A DNA stretch of 64,000 nucleotides from JAZKJD01 sp040384585. GTDB lineage: Bacteria; Pseudomonadota; Gammaproteobacteria; Diplorickettsiales; Diplorickettsiaceae. Location of the stretch: assembly GCA_040384585.1 (NCBI GenBank), contig JAZKJD010000012.1, positions 104,651-168,650 of the forward strand. Direction: 5' to 3'. Position numbers and translations under genes: made by a program. Positions 52,288 through 62,322 of the stretch are shown here, piece by piece (positions within the stretch are counted from its first letter, which is position 1; every line of letters begins with the position of its first letter). A model generated the notes under the pieces. That model ran no database searches. It saw only the letters and a list, made by a program, of their open reading frames with translations, and was not told where the DNA came from.

Positions 52288-55200
52288 CCTATACCTCGTT
52301 TCTCCCTTCTTTAATTGTCTCATAGTAAAGTCCAATGGATTATCGGTATCGGTTTTAGCCATCAGACGATCAACTCGGTTCATCCTATCAATAGCGGATG
52401 AATAACCAAAAAAAGATAGAATATTCTTAAAAATATAAATAATAACATTCGGATTATGATCAAGTTGATCGGGTTGGACCTTATGTTGTTTTGGTAAATC
52501 ACTTGATGATGATGTAGAGAGTAAGCTACCCATATTTATGGGCATTTCTTTAGCCATTGAAAACACTTGATTCACCCAGGAGCTTGGTTTAGCGGCTGGG
52601 CTTCTAGAGGGCGCTAGCTCATCATTAGAAGCCAGCGTTTGAGTATAACAAGGTGATTCTATCGCTTGATGGCGTTTTTTTCTTTTTTGTTCTAAAAATG
52701 TATTTTTTATTACTATTTTTTCTTTCTGCAATTCTCTTATAATCCCTCTTGGAGTACAAGTGGAAGCGATACACTGAGTATTAACGACAGCATCCATAAA
52801 AATAAATACCATTTCCCTTGCTGGAGAGTAAGTATTCCAATTCGCTACTTCTACCAGCGTATTATTTTTATAGGATACTAGTAAATTATCCTTAATGACT
52901 TCCATACTGCAATCTAATGCTGATGTTCCCTTCAAATCGACTAAACCAATTTTCTGATTATGCATGGGTTGGTTATGATAAATCAGTAACCCTTTCTCAC
53001 TGACAAGGTAATGTCTGAAGAAGCTGGGACGATTTGCTTTTTCTCTAAATTTTTTCGGTTTTATCACATGATTATTTAGTCGTATGGATAGGTCCCAATG
53101 TGCATGGACCACTGAATAGTAAGCTACTATAAATAAGGCTCTCTTGTTGGAAAGCAACAGCAAGTTTTCATTTGACTTCAGGAAAAGCACTTTCTCCGAA
53201 TCAAACGTAAAGCAATTATAATGATTGAGTATATCAGTCGCATTAATACTAAATTTTCCATCTATTTTTAAATCATGAGAACAGTAGTCACGCGTTAGTT
53301 CTGCATTTTGTAGTTTATAATATTTTTTTCCGTCAAAGGTAATAGTGACATTTTTGTAATTTTTCAACAAGGTTACCTGTAAATTACCTTTGTTAATTTC
53401 TATGTCCCCTTCCGCGTTCATCCTAGTAGGTAGTCGCGATGCGCTATTTAATTGTATAAAATCGAGTAATCCATTCGCTTGACTAATGCTAATAGAACCG
53501 CTGTTTTTATCAAAGATATAAAGATGCTTGATATCCTCAGGCGCTTCCCAGTAAAAGCTGGAAGATTCCTTATCAGGATAGAAGATATGGTGACCGGTAT
53601 CACCTATAATGATATGGTAATTTTTTCCATTTAACTGCTTGTTAACCCCAAAATGTGGGTTATTTATTTTACGTAAGTCAGTTAATAAGTGGTCTAAAAA
53701 ATAAGCATCGTCATACAAGCTGATTAACTCTTCATATAATACGATATGACCGACATTTTTTATTATTTGTAAATTGGTTACCGTTTCATTATCGGTTCTG
53801 GTTGGTGTTACAAAGAAATCATCTGCTGTTTTAATGAGGGTTTGCTGTGCTAAACTAATCAGTTCAGCCTTGTCGTTATAAATAACGGTTCTATTATTGG
53901 CATAAGTTATTTTCACTATGTCAGTGAAATTCATGGGCAGCAATACGAGGCCATTCCCATCAATAAAATCGCCAAAATAAGCTTTTATGGTTGTGTTAGC
54001 ATGCCTTGCTGTAATGACATCATTTCCACCGTGACCATCAACATAAGTTGCATGAGAAACTTTTATATCATTAGTTTCATTATTGCCAATAATAGAATGT
54101 ATATTCTCTGAGTCTGTGAAGTTTTTTTGTATCGCCACGACGTTCTTTTGTTCAGAAGACATTCCTCCTAAGTAACAGGAAAACTGATTGCTTGCTATAT
54201 AGAAAAAATTAGTCGTATTTCCTTGGATGATCGTACAATCTTCTAATAGATTGCTAAAGTGGTATCTATTGACGGTAAAATCATTTTTTATGATTTCAAT
54301 ATTCAGTATTCTTTTTCCCTGAAATATAATATCTGTACTATAGGGGACGGTAATTTCTGTATCGCTGGACGTAAGATAGTAGATACATTGATGCGGTTCG
54401 CGGAAATAATCCCTCTTATATATAACGGTATTATCGCAATCAGGTACATAGCGGTTAAAAAACCACCTTTCTTTGGTTTGACTCAGTAATACTTTATCTC
54501 TTCTTCTGTGGTCGCATTTCTGCTTTTCATCAGGTAGGCCCATATAATCACGTATGTTTAGGGTTGTTGCAGAGATATCATTCGCAACAGGGCCACAAGT
54601 GATCTCATAGATAGAGTCGTTACTATACAGATGTTGAAGAATTATCCTGTTATCCAAACAACTGGGTCTTTTAGCTGAGAGAATCGTTTCGTTCGGTTTA
54701 AATATAAAATCAAAGCAATTAAGCCATAGATTGGTTATCTTCGTGCGGATATTTGCATCAAAATCAATTTTAGTGATTTCTTCTTGAGAAGACCATTCGT
54801 ATTTGTAGTTGCCACAAGAAGCCACTAACTGAGAAAGATCAGTACAGCGTTTTAAGCAAGCACTAATACGCGTTTTCTTGGTGATAAGTATTGGAGGCAA
54901 GGTTAGCACGATGACATCATAGGCTTCAAAATCTTTTACCGTTTTTGCTATATACGATTCATAAATATGTTTTGCTTTTATATCGCGTTCTATATACGCT
55001 GGTAATTTTTTCCCTAAGAAAAAATCCCAATAAAACTCGTGTTCTTCTTGGGCGGTAAGACTTATTTGTTCTTCCAATTTTTCCAATTCAAATTCTGATT
55101 GTATAAAATCACTTATTACAATAACAGCAACCGAGACAAGTGAACCTACTGGACCGGCAAATTCTCCTAGAACTCCTGCAGTTGATGTGATCTCTGTGAC

Positions 55201-58200
55201 GAGAGCAGGAATATCTACGGCTATAAAAATAAAGTTAGTGGCGATGTTTAGAGCAGCAATCTTGATATCTATCGGATCGGTTGCCTTCTCTCGCGCTTTT
55301 ATTGCTTCACCTAAGCCTAAAAATGCCCCAAAGTTTCCTATAGAGCGTCCTAGAATGGGAGCAAATCCTTTTAAAATCTTAAAACTATATTTTTCACTTA
55401 GTTTCAATACTTGGCCGGATAGCTTTTCACCCAGTTTAGGTAAGACCCAAAGATTTAACGCATCATAACCTAGTCCTTCTAGGTTACCATTGGCGATATG
55501 CTTACCTACTAAAAATAAGGTATAAGCAGAACCAGCGCCTTCGGCTACTTTTCCTATTTTTTCTGCAACTCCCGATCGTCTTAGAATATTTTTTATTTCT
55601 TCTTTATTCTCGCTATTTGTTTTAATTTCTTCTACAAGATCCTTGATCTCTGTATCGACTGAATTTAGATTGATATCGTTAACGGCGGCTATAAGTGCTT
55701 CCTCAGCATTTATATCAACAGGTTCATCTCGAGAGACTTGTTCAGAAACTTTTAACAGTTGATCATAGAACTCGATATTCTTTACATTGTTTGATAGTAG
55801 AACTGTATCAAAAGCCTCCCTAATACCTTGCTTTTCCCCAACAATATCTTCTTCATCACGTGAGTCTATACATAAGATAGCTTCTATATTGCGTTTTTTC
55901 CTCTCTCTAACACATTGTCTTTTGATAGATGGCTCATCATCAATTTCCATTTTTTCATCACTGTCTATATCAATCTCCATTGGGTGATTACTGTTTAGGT
56001 CTATTTTTTCTCGTAAGACTGTCAAATCGGAATTGATAGTTTTTTGATTTTGTTGTGGTAAATGTGATAGGTCAAATTGATCAATAGAATCCTGAAATTG
56101 ATCAAGACCTGCATTACTGTTTCCGGCGAAATTTTCCAATAGGGCTTGGTAAAAAATATTGTTCCTTCCTTCCATGCTTACTTCCGTGAAGGGATACAGC
56201 AGCTGATTGTGATGCCACATTTCTGTTTGGCCAAAAAAATTCTCAGTATAATAATGGTATATTCCTAGTATTTCTTGTTTTTGCTCTTGAGAAAAGGAAA
56301 TTTGTCTGCTTGCTTCACTTTTAGAAAAATCGACTTTATCCAAGGGGCGCAAATAATCTGCTTTGATCATCTGCCGACTCATTTTTACTGTTCTTGAATG
56401 AAGACTTGTGTCAGGATGGTTAGGAGTACGATGTTGTAATGTAGCAGATGCTATATCAAACACAATGCCTTCTGGTGATGGGTTATCACCTAAATCAAAG
56501 GATTTAACATGAAATCGTTCCTTATAAAAATATAGTTGTTTTAACACTTGATCGATATTACTGTCAGATATTTTCTTGCCATCAGCAACAACATATTTTC
56601 CTTGGGTATCATAGTAACTTGTACTTCGATCTCTTCCTCCACTCAGATAGATATCTATTTTAGTAGTAGAAGGAAATTCAGCTAATATTTGCTTAATAAA
56701 GGTGAGTGGCCCGGAAAGTCTATCGAAATGGGATAAAACGACTTTCTTAGTGATAGGATCATACGCCACGGCAACGACACATTGTTGAACATTGTAAGTG
56801 CCTAAATTATCCCCATTGCTAACTCCCATCTCACGCTGTAATACCACATTGGCAGTACTATCTATAGGGCCTTGAGTTAACTTATAGGCTTCACTGTAAT
56901 GATAAGATTCGTGAATACTTAAATCATCGAAAGAAACTCCTGTCGGTAAAGGGGTTTGTTTCTTAAGTTCTCCATAAAGACTCGCTAATGCCAAATGAGC
57001 AAATAATCTTTCCTTATCACTTACGAGATTATTTATTAGAAGTGCTTTATTGTTATGTTCATGTTCAAAGGCTTTTCCCGCATTGATATAGGTAATGGCT
57101 AAAGATTTATAGGCTGCCTCAAGATTATCGTTAGTTTTCAAACGATAGAAGATTTTAATACTCTCTTCTATGTTTTCTTTTGCAGGTAGGTACCTCCCAG
57201 TGGTAGAGTAGGCAAGACTTAAATACCAGTGGGCATAAGCCAATGTATTATGTCCCGGAAAAACTTGCTCAAATAATCGAACTGACTCTTCCAGTTTATT
57301 GATGGCTTGTTGGAAATGTCCAGCATTGAAATCACCGACCCCTTCCTTATACTTTTTATTTATTGCCTGATACCTTGCGTCACTATGATCCATGAATAAG
57401 TGACTATTATCGGATTCGTGATAATCTGGAAAACTAGTTGGCAGTGTTGATTTTTCGTTTTTCCAAGAAAGATAATCGGATTGTTCTAGTACATGTTTTG
57501 CCTTTCTTAAGGCGTGGATATAATCCGGTGTTTGTTTTCCTAATGGTTGATTATCAAGTAATTGCTTGGCACGATCAGACGATTTTTTCGACATGCTGGC
57601 ATGATAATTCAGTGTTCGTCTTCTTGATTCTTCATTACTGAGTAATGGTTTGGCACGATCAGATAGCCCTTTTGCATGGTTAAATAACATTTCTGCATCA
57701 GAAGACAGCTCGGTGATATGGGCGGCAGATAAATTTTTACTATCCAATGCCTCCCTTGCACGGTGGGATAATTTCTCGGCATTACTAGCAAGCGTCTTTA
57801 CATGAACAGATAATTCTCTGATATTGGAAGACGGTATCGCTACCTTATCAGCTAACTCCTCTAGTCCGTTAGAGAAGTACTTTGCGAAATTAGATAATGC
57901 CAGTGCATTTTTCGATAATACAGCTGTGTTAGCAACTTTCTCACTATTATTTTCGTCTATTAATCTTTTTGCTGTTAGACTCAGCCTCTCTGCTGTGAGT
58001 TCCAACATCTCTGTAGCATTATCTAATATCACTAAGTTATGGCCTAATTCGGCATCCTTAATTAGCTTGTTAAGCATTTCAATGGCTGTATCACCTACAT
58101 TATTGACGCTGTTTAGATCTTCCTGTGTAGCAACGCGTATTAAAAGTTTTAAACTTTCTAATCTGTTTTCTCCCTTACCGGCTTCCTGAACGGCGGTATG

Positions 58201-59061
58201 TATTGCGGTTAATCCACTGTTGTTCTTTATTTTTAAAAGCTCCATTTGAGGGAACAAATAATCTTTTTCCAGTAAAAGTTCAACGACATAGTTATTACCG
58301 TTTGTTACAGCAAGGTGTAGTGGCGTATCACCATGCTTATTTTGTAAATTAATTGCATCGATACGACGAATAAGAAGTTCGGCGATGGCCTTTTCTTTTT
58401 GTAGATTGGAAGATTTTGTATCTTTATCTCTGTATTTAGCCACCATATGCAATGCAGTATTCCCATCGATATCAGTTAACTGCAGATTGGCTCGGTGGGA
58501 ATTAATTATTTCTTTGATAATTAATTCCTTTCTATGAATAACGGCCAGCTGTAAAGGCGAAAGTCTATCTTTACCCGATGCTTGATTAATATCTGCTCCC
58601 TTCTGAATAAGCATTTTTGCAATATTAGCGTTTATATCCTTTTCAAAACTGTCATCACGGATCACGGCTAAAAAAGGTGTATCTCCAGGATTCCCTAGGT
58701 TGGTATTAGCTTGCTTATCTAATAATAAGGCTACCGTATTCTCTTTTTCAGCAATACAAGCACAATATAAGGGGGTACGATTAAGTCGATTTTGAATATT
58801 AACGTCTAGGCCGGCTTTTATAAGAAGATCGATAACACGCGTGTTTCCTTCTTCAGGCGCGTATATAATCGCATAATGTAGAAGTGAGTTTTTGCTTTCT
58901 TCTTCGATAACATGAATATTTGTGTCACCTTCTTGTAAGAAGGCACTAATATCTTCTTCAATTTCCTCTGATTCGCTTCCATTATCAATGGCATCATTAA
59001 TTATGTCACATACTGATTTATATAATGCTTCAAATTCATTTGTAGGTAATTCTGTTCGCAT
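52273..59061 (-). CDS. Giant ankyrin/TPR protein with amidohydrolase-like domain and furin-type motifs (2262 aa)
   Basis: No known family covers the whole chain. In order: seven to eight ankyrin repeats (about residues 55-340; RTPLYCACIAEKENTVALLL, DGNTALHMVAKYRDK, GDTPLHLAVTNGNNYVVELL); a helical region with LSxxAExLSxRAK-like repeats (345-540); TPR-like helices (565-690); a possible Cys/His amidohydrolase domain (about 740-885; Cys761 in VQQCVVAVAYD, His778 in VVLSHFD, then YLSGG); RERKKR at 1052-1057; a hydrophobic Gly/Ala-rich stretch (about 1230-1325); a long beta-rich part with GHGGNDVITA; RKKR at 2127-2130; a short tail. AAGGAAA (59066-59072) precedes the ATG. It is adjacent to the secretion genes and is a likely secreted toxin or effector. 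Confidence 0.88.
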   Translation of the reverse strand: MRTELPTNEFEALYKSVCDIINDAIDNGSESEEIEEDISAFLQEGDTNIHVIEEESKNSLLHYAIIYAPEEGNTRVIDLLIKAGLDVNIQNRLNRTPLYCACIAEKENTVALLLDKQANTNLGNPGDTPFLAVIRDDSFEKDINANIAKMLIQKGADINQASGKDRLSPLQLAVIHRKELIIKEIINSHRANLQLTDIDGNTALHMVAKYRDKDTKSSNLQKEKAIAELLIRRIDAINLQNKHGDTPLHLAVTNGNNYVVELLLEKDYLFPQMELLKIKNNSGLTAIHTAVQEAGKGENRLESLKLLIRVATQEDLNSVNNVGDTAIEMLNKLIKDAELGHNLVILDNATEMLELTAERLSLTAKRLIDENNSEKVANTAVLSKNALALSNFAKYFSNGLEELADKVAIPSSNIRELSVHVKTLASNAEKLSHRAREALDSKNLSAAHITELSSDAEMLFNHAKGLSDRAKPLLSNEESRRRTLNYHASMSKKSSDRAKQLLDNQPLGKQTPDYIHALRKAKHVLEQSDYLSWKNEKSTLPTSFPDYHESDNSHLFMDHSDARYQAINKKYKEGVGDFNAGHFQQAINKLEESVRLFEQVFPGHNTLAYAHWYLSLAYSTTGRYLPAKENIEESIKIFYRLKTNDNLEAAYKSLAITYINAGKAFEHEHNNKALLINNLVSDKERLFAHLALASLYGELKKQTPLPTGVSFDDLSIHESYHYSEAYKLTQGPIDSTANVVLQREMGVSNGDNLGTYNVQQCVVAVAYDPITKKVVLSHFDRLSGPLTFIKQILAEFPSTTKIDIYLSGGRDRSTSYYDTQGKYVVADGKKISDSNIDQVLKQLYFYKERFHVKSFDLGDNPSPEGIVFDIASATLQHRTPNHPDTSLHSRTVKMSRQMIKADYLRPLDKVDFSKSEASRQISFSQEQKQEILGIYHYYTENFFGQTEMWHHNQLLYPFTEVSMEGRNNIFYQALLENFAGNSNAGLDQFQDSIDQFDLSHLPQQNQKTINSDLTVLREKIDLNSNHPMEIDIDSDEKMEIDDEPSIKRQCVRERKKRNIEAILCIDSRDEEDIVGEKQGIREAFDTVLLSNNVKNIEFYDQLLKVSEQVSRDEPVDINAEEALIAAVNDINLNSVDTEIKDLVEEIKTNSENKEEIKNILRRSGVAEKIGKVAEGAGSAYTLFLVGKHIANGNLEGLGYDALNLWVLPKLGEKLSGQVLKLSEKYSFKILKGFAPILGRSIGNFGAFLGLGEAIKAREKATDPIDIKIAALNIATNFIFIAVDIPALVTEITSTAGVLGEFAGPVGSLVSVAVIVISDFIQSEFELEKLEEQISLTAQEEHEFYWDFFLGKKLPAYIERDIKAKHIYESYIAKTVKDFEAYDVIVLTLPPILITKKTRISACLKRCTDLSQLVASCGNYKYEWSSQEEITKIDFDANIRTKITNLWLNCFDFIFKPNETILSAKRPSCLDNRIILQHLYSNDSIYEITCGPVANDISATTLNIRDYMGLPDEKQKCDHRRRDKVLLSQTKERWFFNRYVPDCDNTVIYKRDYFREPHQCIYYLTSSDTEITVPYSTDIIFQGKRILNIEIIKNDFTVNRYHFSNLLEDCTIIQGNTTNFFYIASNQFSCYLGGMSSEQKNVVAIQKNFTDSENIHSIIGNNETNDIKVSHATYVDGHGGNDVITARHANTTIKAYFGDFIDGNGLVLLPMNFTDIVKITYANNRTVIYNDKAELISLAQQTLIKTADDFFVTPTRTDNETVTNLQIIKNVGHIVLYEELISLYDDAYFLDHLLTDLRKINNPHFGVNKQLNGKNYHIIIGDTGHHIFYPDKESSSFYWEAPEDIKHLYIFDKNSGSISISQANGLLDFIQLNSASRLPTRMNAEGDIEINKGNLQVTLLKNYKNVTITFDGKKYYKLQNAELTRDYCSHDLKIDGKFSINATDILNHYNCFTFDSEKVLFLKSNENLLLLSNKRALFIVAYYSVVHAHWDLSIRLNNHVIKPKKFREKANRPSFFRHYLVSEKGLLIYHNQPMHNQKIGLVDLKGTSALDCSMEVIKDNLLVSYKNNTLVEVANWNTYSPAREMVFIFMDAVVNTQCIASTCTPRGIIRELQKEKIVIKNTFLEQKRKKRHQAIESPCYTQTLASNDELAPSRSPAAKPSSWVNQVFSMAKEMPINMGSLLSTSSSSDLPKQHKVQPDQLDHNPNVIIYIFKNILSFFGYSSAIDRMNRVDRLMAKTDTDNPLDFTMRQLKKGETRYRLHRQ

Positions 59062-59237
59062 CCGCTTTCCTTATTTTAATTATCTGGCGAGATTAATTTA
59101 TAGAATATCTAAATTCGATAACAGTTGCTATGAGTAACTGCTACTGATAATGATTAATTTGGACATACACGTTTCGCAAATAGAGCAAAAGTATAATGTA
59201 TAAAAGAAAAAAATAAGGGAGAGTTTTAAAACGGTAA

Positions 59238-59504
59238 CTAACTAGGTATGACTTCGATTCGTAAGGCATGGATCTCTTTCATGGTATTCCCGAGGGCTAA
59301 ATAGACTAAACGATGACACTCTACTAATGATTTATTTTGAAAGAGTGGTGAGGCTATACGCACGGCAAAGTGTCCAGCGCCTTCTTCTGTGTGGCCGATA
59401 TGTTGTTCCCCTTCATCGATGATATCGAGAAAGGTAGGGGCTAAGGCTTGGGAAAGCTTTTTTTGTAAGATTGAAATACGGTGACAGGTTTTATTATTTT
59501 TCAT
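59238..59504 (-). CDS. bolA: BolA-family protein
   Basis: 88 residues with the BolA fold: ISILQKKLSQALAPTFLDII, then GHFAVRIASPLFQNKSLVECHRLVYLALG with the conserved H-R-x-VY pattern, and IHALRIEVIPS at the end. BolA proteins partner with monothiol glutaredoxins in Fe-S trafficking or act in morphology control. The start overlaps the stop of yciB by 4 bp. Confidence 0.92.
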   Translation of the reverse strand: MKNNKTCHRISILQKKLSQALAPTFLDIIDEGEQHIGHTEEGAGHFAVRIASPLFQNKSLVECHRLVYLALGNTMKEIHALRIEVIPS

Positions 59505-60040
59505 GTTTTTTCATCGGATTGAATGTAACGGCCTAGATAAATGGCTTGAATAAAAATAAATAAAAAAGTGATTCCTAAGAAACCAAATAGTTTAAAATTA
59601 ACCCAAATATTGGTATCAAAAGAGTAGGCTACCCATAAGTTAATGCCTCCCATGAGCGTAAAAAAAATAACCCAGTTTCTATTTAGAGAGAACCAAACCG
59701 CTTGAGGTAGCTTGATATTGGTTTCCAATAGATGCTGTATAAGAGGTTTTTTAGCAAAATACTGTGATATCAATGCAGCGCAGGCAAGTAACCAATAGAG
59801 GACAGTCGGTTTCCATTTGATAAATAATTCATTATGGAATAATAAGGTACTACCACCAAATAATAGGATGAGGATAAGACTAATAAGTTGTATACTAGGG
59901 AGTGACCGATGTTTTAACCAGTAGCTCATGACTTGAAAAAGGCTGATTAAAATAGCTGCTGCTGTGGCGATATAAATTCCAAAAAACTTATAAATAATAA
60001 AGAAAGCAACAATGGGTAAAAAATCGAAGAGTAGTTGCAT
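59501..60040 (-). CDS. yciB: Inner-membrane-spanning protein YciB (septation protein A)
   Basis: 179 residues, five or so membrane segments. Family starts with LLFDFLPIVAFFIIYKFFGI, then YWLKHRSLP and KWKPTVLYWLLA; NRNWVIFFTLMGGINLWVAY near the end is diagnostic. Proposed to interact with division and elongation complexes. Co-transcribed with bolA and divergent from yciO. Confidence 0.94.
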   Translation of the reverse strand: MQLLFDFLPIVAFFIIYKFFGIYIATAAAILISLFQVMSYWLKHRSLPSIQLISLILILLFGGSTLLFHNELFIKWKPTVLYWLLACAALISQYFAKKPLIQHLLETNIKLPQAVWFSLNRNWVIFFTLMGGINLWVAYSFDTNIWVNFKLFGFLGITFLFIFIQAIYLGRYIQSDEKT

Positions 60041-60115
60041 TTGCGTGAAAAAATGGCGGAATTTAATTATGTATAGTATATAACAGTACCCTTAGTTTAG
60101 GAAAGAGTTCTAACG

Positions 60116-60751
60116 GTGAGTCAGTTTTTTAAAATTCATCCCGACAATCCCCAACTCCATTTGATACGCCAAGCGGCTAGCTTGCTGATGAAGGGAGGGC
60201 TTATTGTTTATCCAACGGACTCAGCCTATGCGTTAGGCTGTCATATTAGCAATAAAACTGGTATTCAACGACTTCGCCGACTTCGTGAGCTAGATGATCG
60301 GCATTCTCTGACCTTGTTATGTCGAGACCTTTCCGAACTTGTACTTTATGCTCAACTTGAAAATCCAATTTTTCGATTAATAAAGGCCAATACGCCAGGT
60401 CCCTATACTTTTTTGTTACCAGCAACCAAGGAAGTGCCTCGTACTATTATGGATACTAAACGAAAAACAGTGGGAATACGTATTCCTGATAATAAAATTG
60501 TTCATGCGTTGTTAGAGATGTTAGATCAAGCCTTAGTCAGTAGTACGTTGATTTTGCCTGGGACAGATTTACCCTTATTAGAGCCTGAAGCGATGCGTGA
60601 TATGCTAGGCAAGCGCGTTGATTTAATTATCGATGGCGGACCATGTGGTTTGGAACCAAGTACAGTGATTGATCTAGTTGATTATTTCCCTAGAATTGTT
60701 AGAAAAGGGAAGGGGGACATTACTCCTTTTCAATCAGTAGAAGCTCGCTAG
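60116..60751 (+). CDS. yciO: YciO, YrdC/Sua5-family protein
   Basis: 211 residues starting MSQFFKIHPDNPQLHLIRQA, which closely follows E. coli YciO. KGGLIVYPTDSAYALGCHIS, RELDDRHSLTLLC and PGPYTFLLPATKEVPRTI are the nucleotide/threonylcarbamoyl pocket. YrdC homologues make threonylcarbamoyl-AMP for tRNA t6A; the activity of YciO is weaker and its role unclear. GTG start at 60116. Confidence 0.93.
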   Translation: MSQFFKIHPDNPQLHLIRQAASLLMKGGLIVYPTDSAYALGCHISNKTGIQRLRRLRELDDRHSLTLLCRDLSELVLYAQLENPIFRLIKANTPGPYTFLLPATKEVPRTIMDTKRKTVGIRIPDNKIVHALLEMLDQALVSSTLILPGTDLPLLEPEAMRDMLGKRVDLIIDGGPCGLEPSTVIDLVDYFPRIVRKGKGDITPFQSVEAR

Positions 60752-60829
60752 TATTTAAAAATCCATATTTTATGGCCATCATCGTGCTAAATGGCAATAC
60801 CTCTAATACAAAAAATTTAAGAGTGCTCT

Positions 60830-62206
60830 ATGAATGTTCGTACACGTTTTGCACCAAGTCCTACAGGATATCTACATATAGGTGGCGTAAGAACTGCCTT
60901 ATATTCCTGGTTGTATGCAAGAAAAAGACAAGGAGAATTTATCTTACGTATTGAAGATACCGATGTAGAGCGTTCAAGTCCTGAAGCGGTAGAGATTATT
61001 TTGGCAGGGTTACAGTGGCTAGGTTTAGATTATGATGAAGGTCCTTATTTTCAAAGCCAACGACTGTTTCGTTATCAAGAAGTCTTAAATCAGCTGCTTA
61101 TTGAAGACAAAGCCTATCGTTGTTATTGCTCAAAAGAAAGGCTTGCTAACTTACGTGCAGAACAATTAAGCCAGCAGAAAAAGCCGCGCTATGATGGCTA
61201 TTGCAGAGATCGCAAAACAATAACGCCTAATCAGCCCTATGTTATCCGCTTTCGTAACCCTTTACAGGGAGAGGTTGTTGTTGAAGATCAGGTTCATGGA
61301 ACGGTTATTTTCCATAATGAAGAGTTAGATGATTTGATTATTGCAAGAAGTGATGGGTCACCCACCTATAATTTTACTGTGGTTGTCGATGATTGGGATA
61401 TGAGAATTACGCACGTCATTCGAGGTGATGATCATCTTAATAATACACCACGACAAATTAATTTGTTCTTAGCTTTAGCGGCTGATTTGCCCATGTATGC
61501 TCATGTGCCGATGATCCTTGGGCCCGATGGTAAAAAACTTTCTAAACGACAAGGTGCGGCTAATGTGTTGCAATATAGAAAAGAGGGATATTTACCCGAT
61601 GCATTGTTAAATTATCTCGTGAGATTGGGTTGGTCGCATGGTGATCAAGAGATTTTTTCGCGTAAACAACTGATCGAATATTTTGATATCAGCGATTTAA
61701 ATAAAGCGCCGGCTGCTATCAATGTAGATAAATTGATTTGGTTGAATCAGCACTATTTAAAAACCGATGACCCAGAACAATTAGCACTATTATTAGAAAA
61801 AGAAATGGACGGCTTAGGGATTAATACTCAAGGTCCTGCGTTACCTGATCTAAAAGAAATTGTTATTTTGCAACGCAATCGCGTCAAAACATTGCGAGAA
61901 ATGGCCGAAAAAAGTCGTTTTTTTTATGAAGATATCTTTCCTGATAAAAAAGTCATTCCTCAAGAAATTTTACCTGCGTTAAAAGTGTTACTAACTCATC
62001 TTAGTCAGCTACAAAACTGGACTGATGATGCGTTGCATCAGGTGCTACTGGAAACGGCAGATCAATTTTCTTTAAAACTAGGAAAACTAGCTCAACCATT
62101 GCGTCTGATGGTAACGGGTAGTCAGGTTTCTCCTCCCATGAATACTACTTTACGTTTATTAGGTAAAAGTGAAGTCTTGAAAAGAATGAACCAGAATTTA
62201 TTATGA
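60830..62206 (+). CDS. gltX: Glutamyl-tRNA synthetase
   Basis: Class I aminoacyl-tRNA synthetase of 458 residues. HIGH-like motif PTGYLHIGGVRTAL at about residues 11-24; ARSDGSPTYNFTVVVDDWDM; KMSKS-like KKLSKRQG at about residues 236-243; anticodon-binding C-terminal part. tRNA-Ala(GGC) lies 171 bp downstream, an arrangement also known near gltX in E. coli. Confidence 0.97.
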   Translation: MNVRTRFAPSPTGYLHIGGVRTALYSWLYARKRQGEFILRIEDTDVERSSPEAVEIILAGLQWLGLDYDEGPYFQSQRLFRYQEVLNQLLIEDKAYRCYCSKERLANLRAEQLSQQKKPRYDGYCRDRKTITPNQPYVIRFRNPLQGEVVVEDQVHGTVIFHNEELDDLIIARSDGSPTYNFTVVVDDWDMRITHVIRGDDHLNNTPRQINLFLALAADLPMYAHVPMILGPDGKKLSKRQGAANVLQYRKEGYLPDALLNYLVRLGWSHGDQEIFSRKQLIEYFDISDLNKAPAAINVDKLIWLNQHYLKTDDPEQLALLLEKEMDGLGINTQGPALPDLKEIVILQRNRVKTLREMAEKSRFFYEDIFPDKKVIPQEILPALKVLLTHLSQLQNWTDDALHQVLLETADQFSLKLGKLAQPLRLMVTGSQVSPPMNTTLRLLGKSEVLKRMNQNLL

Positions 62207-62322
62207 ATTTTATTTAACTAGAGCGTTTCGTCATTAAGCGAAGATTATGGTCGTAAAATACAGAAGATCTACGTTTTATGGCCACGTGCCAAATGACGAT
62301 ACACGCTAGGGTCTGCCAAAGT

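Noticed and set aside
54259..54489. Plus-strand frames opposite the giant toxin gene (also 55187-55468, 57824-58189)
   Set aside because: They mirror the coding strand in low-complexity parts and have no ribosome binding sites or recognisable products.
59062..59170. PmrA-box (paired TTAA-type repeats) before the giant toxin gene
   Set aside because: Two TTAA motifs exist but their distance (17 bp) does not fit the known 11-bp period, and the region is AT-rich.
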